From Vagococcus fluvialis (lineage in GTDB: Bacteria; Bacillota; Bacilli; Lactobacillales; Vagococcaceae): a stretch of DNA of 52,080 nucleotides. The notes beneath the pieces were generated by a model. It was given only the letters and a program-made list of their open reading frames with translations. It ran no database searches and had not been told where the DNA came from. The translations under genes and the position numbers were made by a program. Of the stretch, positions 1 through 9,238 are shown piece by piece (positions within the stretch are counted from its first letter, which is position 1; each line of letters starts with the position of its first letter). The stretch is taken from NCBI RefSeq assembly GCF_003337315.1, contig NZ_QPJV01000017.1:1-52080 (forward strand). Direction: 5' to 3'.

Positions 1-365
1 CTATTATTTTTAGGTTTATTTAAGTTGCTTAAAAATAAATATCAAAATCAAAAAGTATTTAATAACTTTCACTTGACTATTTAATAGCTAGCTTTAATAA
101 GTTATTTATAAAAATATTTGTATTGCTTTATTTTAGCATCATAAAAAACAAAAAACAACAGTATATGTCTTCTATTATATAGAATCATCATTATTATTAA
201 ACAATTTAACCGATTTTATAAAATCATTTTTATTTCCTATTTATTTTTAAATAGCTACGTAAAACGTTTTTCAAAACAACTGTTTTCCATCCAAAAATAA
301 AATTTTAAATTTTTATTAAATAAATAAAAAGAAACCAAATACTCATTTGATTTCTTTTTGTAATA
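1..365. other. AT-rich gene-free left end
   Basis: No open frame with a ribosome binding site was found on either strand. The stretch is mostly A and T with short T and A runs. Its right edge (326-359) holds the terminator of the alcohol dehydrogenase. Nothing else could be recognised. It may contain the upstream or downstream region of a gene lying outside the window. Confidence 0.5.
326..359 (-). terminator. Terminator of the Fe-ADH gene
   Basis: Inverted repeat with arms at 326-340 and 345-359 (AAAGAAAYCAAAT type) around a four-base loop. On the minus strand the second arm ends in a T run. It lies directly after the stop codon of the iron-type alcohol dehydrogenase. Confidence 0.7.
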
Positions 366-1547
366 TTAAAAATTCATTTCTGTTAAACTCATCTTCAAAA
401 TTTCGTGAACATCATCTTTTGAAAGTGATACATAAGTTTCCGTATTAAGAGGTTTATGAGTAATTGCCTGTACTGCCATTTCTTCTAACAGGCTATCATC
501 AATTCCAACTTCTCCTAAAGTCATAGGTACTCCCCAACTAACAAAAGTTTCATAAACGATTCTAATTGTTTCTTGAGCTGTTGTCATCCTATTAGCATCT
601 AATGTTAAATCGAAAACTCGATGACCAAATTGAGAAATTTTATCTGCTGTCTTATCACTTAAAATATGTTGCAACCATCTAGGAGTGATAATTGCTAAAC
701 CAATTCCGTGAGTAATATCATAATAAGCACTTAATTCGTGTTCAATACCATGACAAGACCAAATACCAGCTTTACCTGAGCCGGTTAAACCATTTAAAGC
801 CATTGAACTAGCCCACATTAAGTTTGATCTAGCCCCGTAATCTTCAGGGTTTTTTAAGGCAATTGGTGTGTAGTGATAAACAGTACGCATTAAGCCTTCC
901 GCAATCCCGTCTTGAACCATTGTATCTGGTGTTTTATTAAAATAATTTTCAAACAAATGACTTAAAATATCTGCTGAACCTGCCATTGTTTGATAACTTG
1001 GAACTGAATAAGTATATGTTGGGTCAAGAATAGAAACTTTGGGAATCACATGTCTTGAATGAAAACTTAGCTTTTCTTTTGTTTCTAAATTAGTTAAAAC
1101 AGAACCACCATTCATCTCAGAACCTGTTGCGGCTATTGTTAAAATAGTGACAATCGGTAAAGCTTTAGTTACTAAGCGACTGTTTGAAGTAAAGTCCCAA
1201 GGGTTTCCATCGTAAAATCTCGCTGCTGCAATTCCTTTAGCACAATCAATAGTTGAACCTCCACCAACAGCTAAAACAACATCAATGTCATGAGTTCGAC
1301 ACATTTCAGCTCCTTTAACTACTGTTTCAATACGAGGATTTGGTTCAACTCCTCCAAGCTCAAAAATATTAAAATCATTTTTAAGCTCATCTAGAATAGT
1401 ATCGTACAAACCACTTCTTTTAATACTCCCACCACCATAAGTTAGTAAGACGTTTTTCCCGTAAACTTTTAAGGAAGAAGCTAATTTCCTGATTTGTCCT
1501 TCTCCAAAATGGATTGTTGTCGGCACTTGAAAACTAAAATTATTCAT
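366..1547 (-). CDS. Iron-containing alcohol dehydrogenase
   Basis: 393-residue group III (iron-type) alcohol dehydrogenase, the usual length for the butanol dehydrogenase/YqhD branch. It should reduce aldehydes to alcohols with NAD(P)H in the cytoplasm. The nucleotide-binding GGGS is at residues 95-98, followed by D101. The metal ligands expected for the family are present as D193, H197, H266 and H280. The start is an ATG preceded by GGGAG. It follows the DUF2877 gene by 56 bases on the same strand and may be co-transcribed with it. The true substrate cannot be read from the sequence. Confidence 0.9.
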   Translation of the reverse strand: MNNFSFQVPTTIHFGEGQIRKLASSLKVYGKNVLLTYGGGSIKRSGLYDTILDELKNDFNIFELGGVEPNPRIETVVKGAEMCRTHDIDVVLAVGGGSTIDCAKGIAAARFYDGNPWDFTSNSRLVTKALPIVTILTIAATGSEMNGGSVLTNLETKEKLSFHSRHVIPKVSILDPTYTYSVPSYQTMAGSADILSHLFENYFNKTPDTMVQDGIAEGLMRTVYHYTPIALKNPEDYGARSNLMWASSMALNGLTGSGKAGIWSCHGIEHELSAYYDITHGIGLAIITPRWLQHILSDKTADKISQFGHRVFDLTLDANRMTTAQETIRIVYETFVSWGVPMTLGEVGIDDSLLEEMAVQAITHKPLNTETYVSLSKDDVHEILKMSLTEMNF

Positions 1548-1603
1548 TATTTAAAATCTCCCTTCATTATCTCTTTTAAGTTTGCCTCTAAATATAACAG
1601 ATG

Positions 1604-2470
1604 TCAATTCTTAGAAATCACTTTAATCCCTTCCAGAATACCAAATAAGATGTCACTTCCTGATGAAGAACCAATTGACATGATTTCTAACAAAGTTTCT
1701 TCAATCTGTGGAGAATTTGGTTCTTCATTTAATTGATTAATCAATTGGATAATAGGTTTTAGAGCTTGTCTTTTAATAGCAAGTTTTAGCTGATTCTGAC
1801 TAATTAAATTCGTTTGTTTCATCTCATCTTCAAGAGCTTCATTAAAAATAGCTATAACTTTTTTATCAATTGTCTCGTTACTATTTAAAACGAGACAAAA
1901 CCCGGTTAAAAAATCATCTCCTGATGGCGTTAATCCGTGACCTAATCCAATTAATTTTGTAATACCTAATCTTATCGTTTCCTTATCTCCATCTAAGATT
2001 CCTTTTGTTAATAATTTACTGCCTATTATTAAAAACTCATAAGTTATTTTTTCAATATCTGAAAAAAATGTTTGACGATAAAAACCTACAGTATCTAATT
2101 TTTTTTCTAAGTCCAAATGAATTTCTTTAACTTTATTTAATGTCTCTACACTTATTTCCTTAAAGGTTAAGGTTTTAAATATAGGTATCACAGCCGCCTC
2201 TTCTAATAGTATTTCTAATTCTCCAGCAAGATTTAAACGATTATTTTGATAAGTCACTTTTTTTGAAATATACGGTTCTAAAAATAACCATGAATCAACA
2301 GGTACTTTTATTAATTGTGGTCCGTCAAAAACTGAAGGAACAGCCAACGTATAAATTTCCTCAGTTTCAGTTATGATATTAACTGTTTTTTTAAAGACAC
2401 TATGAATACTTCCATTTAGTTCTTGATTGGTTAAATTCTCTGAATAAGAATCTGCATATAATAGTTTCAT
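1604..2470 (-). CDS. DUF2877 (AllH-like) protein
   Basis: 288 residues carrying the DUF2877 signature GHGLTPSGDDFLTGF around residues 177-192. The E. coli member (YlbF/AllH) works with AllF and AllG in oxamate carbamoyltransferase during anaerobic allantoin breakdown. Neither AllF nor AllG is in this window, so a role in carbamoyl transfer is only a family-based guess. The purine genes 3 to 5 kb away make a nitrogen or purine link plausible. The start ATG has a good GAAGGTG ribosome binding site. No membrane segments or signal peptide are seen. Confidence 0.75.
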   Translation of the reverse strand: MKLLYADSYSENLTNQELNGSIHSVFKKTVNIITETEEIYTLAVPSVFDGPQLIKVPVDSWLFLEPYISKKVTYQNNRLNLAGELEILLEEAAVIPIFKTLTFKEISVETLNKVKEIHLDLEKKLDTVGFYRQTFFSDIEKITYEFLIIGSKLLTKGILDGDKETIRLGITKLIGLGHGLTPSGDDFLTGFCLVLNSNETIDKKVIAIFNEALEDEMKQTNLISQNQLKLAIKRQALKPIIQLINQLNEEPNSPQIEETLLEIMSIGSSSGSDILFGILEGIKVISKN

Positions 2471-2567
2471 TTTTTCACCTTCTTAAGCCTAATTTTACCA
2501 TGTTTTAATTAAGCTTTCTTTGGTTAATATCACTGATTTTTAGCATATCTTAGATAAAACCACTAAA

Positions 2568-2603
2568 AAAGAGGATATGACGTAGATATGTCACAACCTC
2601 TCT
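2568..2603 (-). terminator. Terminator of recQ
   Basis: Imperfect inverted repeat GAGGATATGAC / GTCACAACCTC directly after the recQ stop, followed on the minus strand by a T run. It belongs to the same sequence family as the hairpins at 4574 and 5407. Confidence 0.65.
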
Positions 2604-2606
2604 TAA

Positions 2607-4376
2607 TTAAAGTTCAGCTTTTTCTTCTAAATAGTTTTTAATGGCTGACATAAAAATATCGCCATATTGATCTAATTTATTTTGACCAACACCTTTAATT
2701 TGTAAAAATTCTAGTGATGATTTAGGCTGTCTATCCACCATTTCTTGAAGTGTTTTATCTGAGAAAATCACATAAGGTGGTAGGTTTTTCTCATCAGCTA
2801 AATCAGAGCGAATTTCTCTTAACCTATTAAATAATTGGTCATCTTGAACAATTTGGTTCACAACTAATTGTTTACGTGTTACTTTTTTCTTTCCAAGTAA
2901 CACATCAACTCCAAGGGGGGATAAAGAAAGTAGTGGGAATTGTCCCTTTGTTGGTACTAAAAATTCTTCTGCTGTTAAAAAATCAATTAATTGAACAATT
3001 TCTTTTTGGCTCCACTCTTTCATAATGCCATAAGTTGATAACTCATTAAATTTCCACTGCAAAACTTTCTGATCTTTAGAACCTGTTAAAACTTTCCCAA
3101 CCAGACCTTTACCAAATTTTTCATTCATTCGCTTCACACAAGATAATACTTTTTGAGCATCAACTGTAATATCAACAGACTCTCTATCATCTAGACAGTT
3201 ACTACATCTACCACACTCTTTACCATCTTCACCAAAATAACGAAGAATATAGCGTTGTAGACACATTTCAGTATGAGCATATTGAGTCATTTCTCTTAAT
3301 TTTAAGTATTCGTTTTGTTGATATTCAATATCGGCATCAGATTGTTCAATAAAATATTGCTGAATTTGTGCGTCTTGAGAACTAAATAATAGAATCGCCT
3401 CACTAGGCAAACCATCTCTCCCAGCTCTTCCTGCTTCTTGATAGTAAGACTCTAGGTTACCTGGCATTTGAGCATGAACAACGAAACGGACATTACTTTT
3501 ATTAATACCCATACCAAATGCATTCGTTGCTACCATAACTTCCACTCGGTCAAAAGTAAAATCTTCTTGATTTTTAACACGTTCAAACTCAGTCATACCA
3601 GCATGATACATCCCTACTGAGATACCATTGTGATTAACTAAGCGGTAAATTCGCTCAACTTCTTTTCTTGTACTTGCATAAATAATACCTGATTGACCTT
3701 TATTAGTTTTTAAATACTCTAAAAGATAAACATCTGTTTGATCCTTCATTACTTGAAAAGATAAATTTTCTCTTTCAAAACCTGTTTGAATACTATTTTC
3801 TTCCGGTATTGAAAGCAACTGACAGATATCTTTAGCAACTTCTGGTGTTGCTGTAGCTGTTAAAGCAACAATTCGTGGTCTTGGATAAAATCCTTGAATG
3901 GTCTGTGCTAATTTTAAATAGCTCGGCCTAAAGTCATGTCCCCAATGGGAAATACAATGAGCTTCATCAATCGCAATTAAATCCACACTAACGTGGCGAA
4001 GTAGTTCTGTAAAATCAGATGAATCTAATCGCTCTGGTGCTACGTAAAGTAGTTTGACTTCTCCCCTAGCTGCTTCTCCTAAACGAATTTGGATTTCTTG
4101 GTAAGATAGACTACTATTTATATAGCTTGCTGAAATCCCCATATCATTTAAAGCATCTACTTGGTCTTTCATTAAGGAGATTAGTGGTGAAATAACTACT
4201 GTTAAACCTTCCAAAATTAGAGCTGGAATCTGATAACAAACAGATTTCCCACCACCAGTTGGCATAATGCCTAAAGTATCTCGACCTTCCATAATGTTCA
4301 TCATAATTTCTTCTTGTCCTGGTCTAAAGGACTGATAACCAAAGTTTTTTTCTAAAATATATAAAAGTTGATTCAT
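2607..4376 (-). CDS. recQ: ATP-dependent DNA helicase RecQ
   Basis: 589 residues, full length for a Firmicute RecQ. It unwinds DNA 3' to 5' in recombinational repair and fork maintenance. Walker A GGGKS is at residues 41-45, the DEAH box at 137-140, and helicase motif VI shows as QEAGRAGRDG near residue 315. Zinc-binding cysteines of the RQC region follow at about 377-400. A C-terminal HRDC domain spans about residues 515-585. The start ATG has an AGAGGG site upstream. It is a single gene: it ends at its own terminator, and the DUF2877 gene lies further downstream on the same strand. Confidence 0.96.
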   Translation of the reverse strand: MNQLLYILEKNFGYQSFRPGQEEIMMNIMEGRDTLGIMPTGGGKSVCYQIPALILEGLTVVISPLISLMKDQVDALNDMGISASYINSSLSYQEIQIRLGEAARGEVKLLYVAPERLDSSDFTELLRHVSVDLIAIDEAHCISHWGHDFRPSYLKLAQTIQGFYPRPRIVALTATATPEVAKDICQLLSIPEENSIQTGFERENLSFQVMKDQTDVYLLEYLKTNKGQSGIIYASTRKEVERIYRLVNHNGISVGMYHAGMTEFERVKNQEDFTFDRVEVMVATNAFGMGINKSNVRFVVHAQMPGNLESYYQEAGRAGRDGLPSEAILLFSSQDAQIQQYFIEQSDADIEYQQNEYLKLREMTQYAHTEMCLQRYILRYFGEDGKECGRCSNCLDDRESVDITVDAQKVLSCVKRMNEKFGKGLVGKVLTGSKDQKVLQWKFNELSTYGIMKEWSQKEIVQLIDFLTAEEFLVPTKGQFPLLSLSPLGVDVLLGKKKVTRKQLVVNQIVQDDQLFNRLREIRSDLADEKNLPPYVIFSDKTLQEMVDRQPKSSLEFLQIKGVGQNKLDQYGDIFMSAIKNYLEEKAEL

Positions 4377-4451
4377 TTAATCCCTCTTCTTCCTTTGTCT
4401 ATTATAACTGAAATCAAAAATAAAGCATTAATCATTTAGATAAAAATAAGA

Positions 4452-4562
4452 GGTTGTCATAGAAGTGCTCAGCTTCAAGAAATAAGAAGGAAATCATGAA
4501 AATTGCTTTTCAAATTTTAGTGATTTTCGGCTTATTTCCGCAGAGGCTACTTCTTTGACACC
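4452..4562. repeat. 111-nt imperfect palindrome (MITE/REP-like)
   Basis: The two halves are near reverse complements. TGTCATAGAAGT at the left end mirrors ACTTCTTTGACA at the right end (11 of 12), and an inner pair around AAATAAGAAGGAAATCA and TGATTTTCGGCTTATTT pairs at 14 of 17. A short loop (gcttttcaa) lies in the middle. It sits between recQ and the TRIC gene and has no coding capacity. Such hairpin-forming elements are often dispersed repeats, but only one copy is present here. Confidence 0.6.
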
Positions 4563-4573
4563 GTTTAAACAAA

Positions 4574-4615
4574 AATAAGAGGGTTGTGACAATCTTATGC
4601 CACAACCCTCTTATT
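4574..4615 (-). terminator. Terminator of the TRIC gene
   Basis: Perfect 15-base-pair stem (AATAAGAGGGTTGTG and its complement) around a 12-base loop, overlapping the stop codon of the upstream gene. It is followed on the minus strand by a T-rich tract. Confidence 0.85.
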
Positions 4616-5258
4616 CTTTTTCTATAAATTTATTAATTGGTAAGTTATCCATTTTCTTTAATGTAAAAGTATTTTTCGGTAAATTCCAGTTATAGGTTAA
4701 ACCAGCTAAACGTAATAAAATAGTTAACCCAACAATGATTAAATAAAAACTAGGATGTACTGGTGTTGTATAGTAAATAACCACAGCAATTAAGATTGAC
4801 CAACTACCATAAACCTCCGCACATAAAACACTTGGTTTTTTCCCTGCTAAAAGATCTCTAATCACACCGCCGCCAGTACCAGTTAAAATGGCTGCAACAA
4901 CTGTAGGTCCTAATGTTCCAAAAGTTTCTAAACCATATAAAGCACCAGAAATACTAAAAGCTGCTAATCCAATAGCATCTGAAATAATTTCAAGCTTCTT
5001 CCATTTCGTAGCTATTTGTGGGAAAAAATAAACTAAAAAAATGGTTACAAAAGACACATAAAACAGATTGGTTTGACCCCAAAAAACAGTCATCGGTAAA
5101 TCGAGCATAATATTTCTTAACACACCACCACCAAAAGCCGTGACTAATCCTAGAACAGTGATGCCTAACATATCATATTCTTCTTCAATTGCAACAATAG
5201 CTCCTGATAAAGAGAAAGCAATCGTACCAATAATACTTGTAATAACTAAAATATCCAT
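4611..5258 (-). CDS. TRIC-type cation channel (UPF0126)
   Basis: 215-residue polytopic membrane protein of the trimeric intracellular cation channel family (formerly UPF0126, YvgT/YadS type). It shows the two family repeats, each with a glycine-rich segment followed by Arg-(Asn/Asp): FGGGVLRN near residue 43 and TGGGVIRD near residue 128. About six to seven membrane segments are visible. Bacterial members conduct monovalent cations; a physiological role here is not known. It is monocistronic, with a strong terminator overlapping its stop codon. The start ATG is the first in frame. Confidence 0.88.
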   Translation of the reverse strand: MDILVITSIIGTIAFSLSGAIVAIEEEYDMLGITVLGLVTAFGGGVLRNIMLDLPMTVFWGQTNLFYVSFVTIFLVYFFPQIATKWKKLEIISDAIGLAAFSISGALYGLETFGTLGPTVVAAILTGTGGGVIRDLLAGKKPSVLCAEVYGSWSILIAVVIYYTTPVHPSFYLIIVGLTILLRLAGLTYNWNLPKNTFTLKKMDNLPINKFIEKE

Positions 5259-5406
5259 TCTACCAACACCTCAACTCACTCATGTTCTTTCTTCTATCGT
5301 AAACAACGACAATCAAATTATCGTCATATTTCTCTAAAAATCACTCAGCTCTTAATTTAGCAGAAACAACTACTCTTTGTCTACTAAATTAGACTAATAA
5401 AACAAC

Positions 5407-5441
5407 AAAAAAAGAGACTGTGACATACTTATGCCACAGTC
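5407..5441 (-). terminator. Terminator of the purine operon
   Basis: Stem GACTGTG / CACAGTC with a loop of about 12 bases, followed on the minus strand by TCTTTTTTT. It lies 15 bases beyond the permease stop codon and ends the guanine deaminase-permease unit. Confidence 0.85.
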
Positions 5442-5456
5442 CATAAAATCTCTATT

Positions 5457-6776
5457 TTAGTTAGCTTCACTTGGTAAAATTTTATTTAGAATCATTGCTG
5501 CAATTGAAGCAGTAGCAATTGGTGAACTAAATAAATATTGTAAAAAGTTAGGTAATGTTTGAATAAATTCTTGAGGAATTAAGATTAGACCTAAAGCAAT
5601 AATCATTGGAATTGAAATAACATACATTTCTTTCTCACCAATCGTTACTTCTTTAATCACTTGCATACCACTAATTGCAATAATTCCACATACAACAACA
5701 AAGACACCTCCGATTACAGCTGATGGGATAGATGAAATTAAAGTTGCTAATTTACCAGAAAATCCAAACACAATAAACCAAACGCCAGCAGCAGCAAAAA
5801 CACGACGGCTAGCAACACCAGTAATTGTAATAATCCCTGCATTGGTTGAATAGCCTGTGACCGGAGTTGAACCAACTAATGCTGAAATTAAACAGCTAAT
5901 TCCTTCTCCAATCACACCTTTATTAATCGTTTCATTAGTAAGAGGTTTCTCTGTTACGTTACTAATAGCAAACCAAGTTCCAGTGGTTTCAGCAAGTAGT
6001 ACCATATAGATAATAATCATTGTTACAATTGATGAGAGTTCAAATGATAATCCATCCCCCATAAAAGCTAATTTAGGTAGTGTAAATAATGAGGCTCCCT
6101 TTACAGCGCTTAAATCTAAAACACCAATAAACTCAGCTGTTAAACAACCAACTAATAAAGCCATAATCACTGAAGAAACTCTGAACCAACGACCTTTATT
6201 TGGAAATTTAGAACCAATCATCGTACAAACAATTAGCGTAATCGAAGTTACAGAAGCAAGTAATAAATTATCCGAGATTTCACCAGGAGCACCAAACACA
6301 TTACTTGTTAAAGCTGTTGGCATTAATGATAAACCAACTACATAAATAATCGTACCTCCTACAATCGGTGGGACTAAATAATTAACTAGCTTATGAAAAG
6401 TTCCTGTTAGTCCAAGTAAAATAACAACAATCGCACCTATTAAACTTGCTCCAAGAACTGTTCCCCAGCCGTTACCTCCCGCTTCATTAGCAAAGTAGAT
6501 ACCAGCAATCGCACCAATCGGAATAAATGACGGACCTTGAGCGATCGGTATTTTCATAAAAATAAATGTTTGAATAATGGTTCCTATTCCAGCAGCTAAA
6601 AAGGTAGCTTGAATTAATCCAGCACTTGCTTCCGTTGATAAACCAATAGCAGTTGCGATAATAAATGGTACTACGTAAACATCCATTGCTAAAACATGTT
6701 GAATCCCTAATAAAATTGATTGTGATAATGATAAAGGCTCATCCACACCAACTGTTAAACGACTTTTTTGACTCAT
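5457..6776 (-). CDS. NCS2 purine (xanthine/uric acid) permease
   Basis: Nucleobase:cation symporter-2 family, 439 residues from the start chosen here, with about 12 to 14 membrane segments. The first segment carries the QH pair (GIQHVLAMD), and segment 8 has ETTGTW. The family signature appears as TNAGIITITG followed by Arg. It probably imports a purine base by proton symport. The frame extends 17 codons further upstream, but the ATG at 6776 is preceded by AAGGGGAG at good spacing, whereas the longer form would overlap the deaminase. It sits 17 bases after guaD in one operon, which favours xanthine or guanine as substrate. Confidence 0.88.
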   Translation of the reverse strand: MSQKSRLTVGVDEPLSLSQSILLGIQHVLAMDVYVVPFIIATAIGLSTEASAGLIQATFLAAGIGTIIQTFIFMKIPIAQGPSFIPIGAIAGIYFANEAGGNGWGTVLGASLIGAIVVILLGLTGTFHKLVNYLVPPIVGGTIIYVVGLSLMPTALTSNVFGAPGEISDNLLLASVTSITLIVCTMIGSKFPNKGRWFRVSSVIMALLVGCLTAEFIGVLDLSAVKGASLFTLPKLAFMGDGLSFELSSIVTMIIIYMVLLAETTGTWFAISNVTEKPLTNETINKGVIGEGISCLISALVGSTPVTGYSTNAGIITITGVASRRVFAAAGVWFIVFGFSGKLATLISSIPSAVIGGVFVVVCGIIAISGMQVIKEVTIGEKEMYVISIPMIIALGLILIPQEFIQTLPNFLQYLFSSPIATASIAAMILNKILPSEAN

Positions 6777-6793
6777 TGACTTTTGTTCTCCCC

Positions 6794-8146
6794 TTATTGT
6801 TTGTAGACTAATTGATCTTGAACCCAAACTTCTTTGATTTGTTCAGGTTTCATTATATAAATTAATTTTTGGAAGGTTTCTTCCAATGTATCTTCTCCAA
6901 AAACTGGCAAGTGATGAGTAGATACCACTTGAACGTCCCAAGTAAATCCTTCTTTTAATTCACCAATTGGTAATGATAATGATTTCCCACCACCAGCTGT
7001 TGCTAAATAAAAAGCTTCTTTTAAAGTGATATTACTATTTGAAACTCCTCTTTCATCCGATTCTATTTCATGATTCACCCCGTCATTCAGCATACGAGAA
7101 GACATCACTGCCTGTTTCATATTGTCATACAGACTTGGTGAAAAGCCTCCCGAGATATCTGTTCCTAAGCCAACATCTACCTGATAGTCATGTAATAATT
7201 GTTTTACTCGAGTGACAGCATTACCAAAGTAAGCATTAGAAATAGGACAATGAGCAACAGCAGTTCCTGTTTCACGGAAAATTTCTGCATCTTCTGCTGA
7301 TAAAAATCCACAATGTGCCATAACTGATTTATCATTTAATAAGCCAAATTTATTTAAACTTTTTGTATCACTTTCTCCAAAACGATCTATCACAAATTGA
7401 TGAGCCCAATCACTTTCACTACAATGAGATTGAACATGGACATCATATTTTTCAGCTAATTCACCTAAGCCTTTTAGACCTTCATCTGTACAACTAGGAA
7501 TAAAACGAGGAGTCACAACTGGATAAACTCCTTGCTTAACATTTTTACCTAGTATTTTTACATCTTTAATAAATTCTTCCGTATCTGCTAAGGCTTGTTC
7601 TGTTGTTTCATCTCGGTAAAATTTAGGATTTGCTTCATGATCATCCATAACAACTTTTCCAACCAATCCTCTTTGTCCTTTTTTAGCACAAATTTCTGCA
7701 AGTTTTAAATTTGCCTCTTTATGAATAGTTCCAAAGTAAAGTACTGTCGTAGTTCCTAAAGATAATAATTCATCAACTAAATGAGAATAAACTTTTTCAG
7801 CAAAGTTAGTATCTTTATACTTTGCTTCAAGAGGAAACGTATAAGTATTTAACCAGTCGTATAAAGGTTTATCTAAAGCTAAACCTGATTGTGGCCACTG
7901 AGGTGCATGAACATGTAAGTCAATAAACCCAGGTAATAGATATTCTCCTTTTGGAATCTCCTGAAACTTTGATGTTCCTTGATAAGTTTCAATAATAGCA
8001 GAATAAATCTCTTCTTTTGGTGAAACTAGTTTTTCAATCATTCCATCTTTATTTAAACAGAATAAATAATTTTCTAGAATATCTATTTCATTAATTGATT
8101 GACTCGTAAAAGCTGTCCCTTTAACAACTCTTTCAAAACCGAACAT
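6794..8146 (-). CDS. guaD: Guanine deaminase
   Basis: 450-residue amidohydrolase-superfamily guanine deaminase, converting guanine to xanthine and ammonia. Metal and catalytic residues are visible: HVH at 78-80, H241 in QSHCSE, H278 in MAHCG and D330 in GLGTDISGG. The segment after HVH (APQWPQSGLALD) is typical of guanine rather than cytosine or adenosine deaminases. It is the first gene of an operon with the NCS2 permease, a purine salvage and nitrogen-release pair. No purine riboswitch was recognised in the 120 bases upstream. Confidence 0.93.
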   Translation of the reverse strand: MFGFERVVKGTAFTSQSINEIDILENYLFCLNKDGMIEKLVSPKEEIYSAIIETYQGTSKFQEIPKGEYLLPGFIDLHVHAPQWPQSGLALDKPLYDWLNTYTFPLEAKYKDTNFAEKVYSHLVDELLSLGTTTVLYFGTIHKEANLKLAEICAKKGQRGLVGKVVMDDHEANPKFYRDETTEQALADTEEFIKDVKILGKNVKQGVYPVVTPRFIPSCTDEGLKGLGELAEKYDVHVQSHCSESDWAHQFVIDRFGESDTKSLNKFGLLNDKSVMAHCGFLSAEDAEIFRETGTAVAHCPISNAYFGNAVTRVKQLLHDYQVDVGLGTDISGGFSPSLYDNMKQAVMSSRMLNDGVNHEIESDERGVSNSNITLKEAFYLATAGGGKSLSLPIGELKEGFTWDVQVVSTHHLPVFGEDTLEETFQKLIYIMKPEQIKEVWVQDQLVYKQ

Positions 8147-8216
8147 TAAAAAACCTTCTTTCTTAATCGTACGCTTATGATAGCAGATTACTGGGAGAAA
8201 TTCTATGTTTTTTTAT

Positions 8217-8252
8217 AAAAAAAGAGCTAGCTTTTTTAGAAGCTAACTCTTT
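8217..8252 (-). terminator. Terminator of the IIC1-KPR1 operon
   Basis: Stem AAAGAG-TAGCTT / AAGCTA-CTCTTT with one mismatch, directly after the dehydrogenase stop, followed on the minus strand by a T run. Confidence 0.75.
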
Positions 8253-8267
8253 CTTATTTTGTTTATA

Positions 8268-9206
8268 TTACTTCGCACCTAATATTTGTTCTTTTGCATG
8301 TACTAATTGTGTTAAGAATGTACAGTAAGGTGTTTCTACTCCGTACATCTCACCTTTTCTAGCGATAGCTCCATTAATGTAATCAATTTCTGTTAATCGG
8401 TTACTCACGATTAAATCTTGATACATTGACGGGTGGTGTAAACCAATTGTTTCGCGGTTGTAGCATGTTTTAATTTGTGCTAGAACTGCTGGAATATCTA
8501 ATTCAACACCTTCATGTTTTCCAACAGCAGCAAATTCATTCACAATGGTTTCTACTATACTATCAGCAACATCTGTTTCACCAAAACCTGCCATGTTTGA
8601 ATCTAAAATAGTACATAAGCCATTCATAGTTCCGTTAACACATGCTTTTTTATAAATAGAAGCTCTAATATGTTGTGAGTATTTGGCATTTAATTCTGCT
8701 TTATTTAAAACTTCAATTACTTCTTGAGCAGTTGTTTCATCATTACCTAAACTTTGTAACTCTAGTGAACCATTTCCAAATAATTTCACATGTCCAGGAC
8801 CTTCTAAACCAGCAGTCCACATTGTATTACCTAATAAAATATTGCTTTCTGGAACATATTTTTTAACAACATCTTCGTGCCCAATACCATTTAATAAACA
8901 AAGAACTTGAGTCTTTTCTCCAACCATATCTTTTAAAGAATTCATCATATTATCAAGTTGCATTGCTTTTGTAAATAAAATAACTAAATCAGCTGAAAAT
9001 TCAACGTTACTTAATTCATTTTGATTATAGATAGTCATTTTTTCTTTAATTTCTTCACCATTAAATGTTCCTTGTAAACCGTTTGTTCTAATTTCTTCAA
9101 TATGATCTGGCCATCCATCTACTAATACGACTTCATTACCTGTTTTATGTAACATGTATCCAAAACGACTTCCCATAGCTCCTGCGCCTGCAATAATAAT
9201 ATTCAT
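8268..9206 (-). CDS. Ketopantoate reductase-like dehydrogenase (copy 1)
   Basis: 312 residues of the PanE/ApbA family. The NADP-binding GAGAMG is at residues 7-12. K187 and N191 sit in the KACVN motif, and the substrate-binding stretch RLTEIDYINGAI carries E273 and D275. In Lactococcus a gene annotated panE is really the D-2-hydroxyacid dehydrogenase that reduces branched-chain 2-oxo acids, so ketopantoate is not the only candidate substrate. It follows the PTS-IIC-like gene by 32 bases in one operon. A close paralogue is at 10715-11656. A biosynthetic PanE role is less likely because no panB, panC or panD is nearby. Confidence 0.85.
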   Translation of the reverse strand: MNIIIAGAGAMGSRFGYMLHKTGNEVVLVDGWPDHIEEIRTNGLQGTFNGEEIKEKMTIYNQNELSNVEFSADLVILFTKAMQLDNMMNSLKDMVGEKTQVLCLLNGIGHEDVVKKYVPESNILLGNTMWTAGLEGPGHVKLFGNGSLELQSLGNDETTAQEVIEVLNKAELNAKYSQHIRASIYKKACVNGTMNGLCTILDSNMAGFGETDVADSIVETIVNEFAAVGKHEGVELDIPAVLAQIKTCYNRETIGLHHPSMYQDLIVSNRLTEIDYINGAIARKGEMYGVETPYCTFLTQLVHAKEQILGAK

Positions 9207-9238
9207 CTATCTGACACTCCTAATTTTTTTATATTTTT

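Noticed and set aside
8147-8267. Possible purine riboswitch upstream of guanine deaminase
   Set aside because: The spacer is too short and lacks the conserved purine riboswitch core; it mainly holds the neighbouring terminator.
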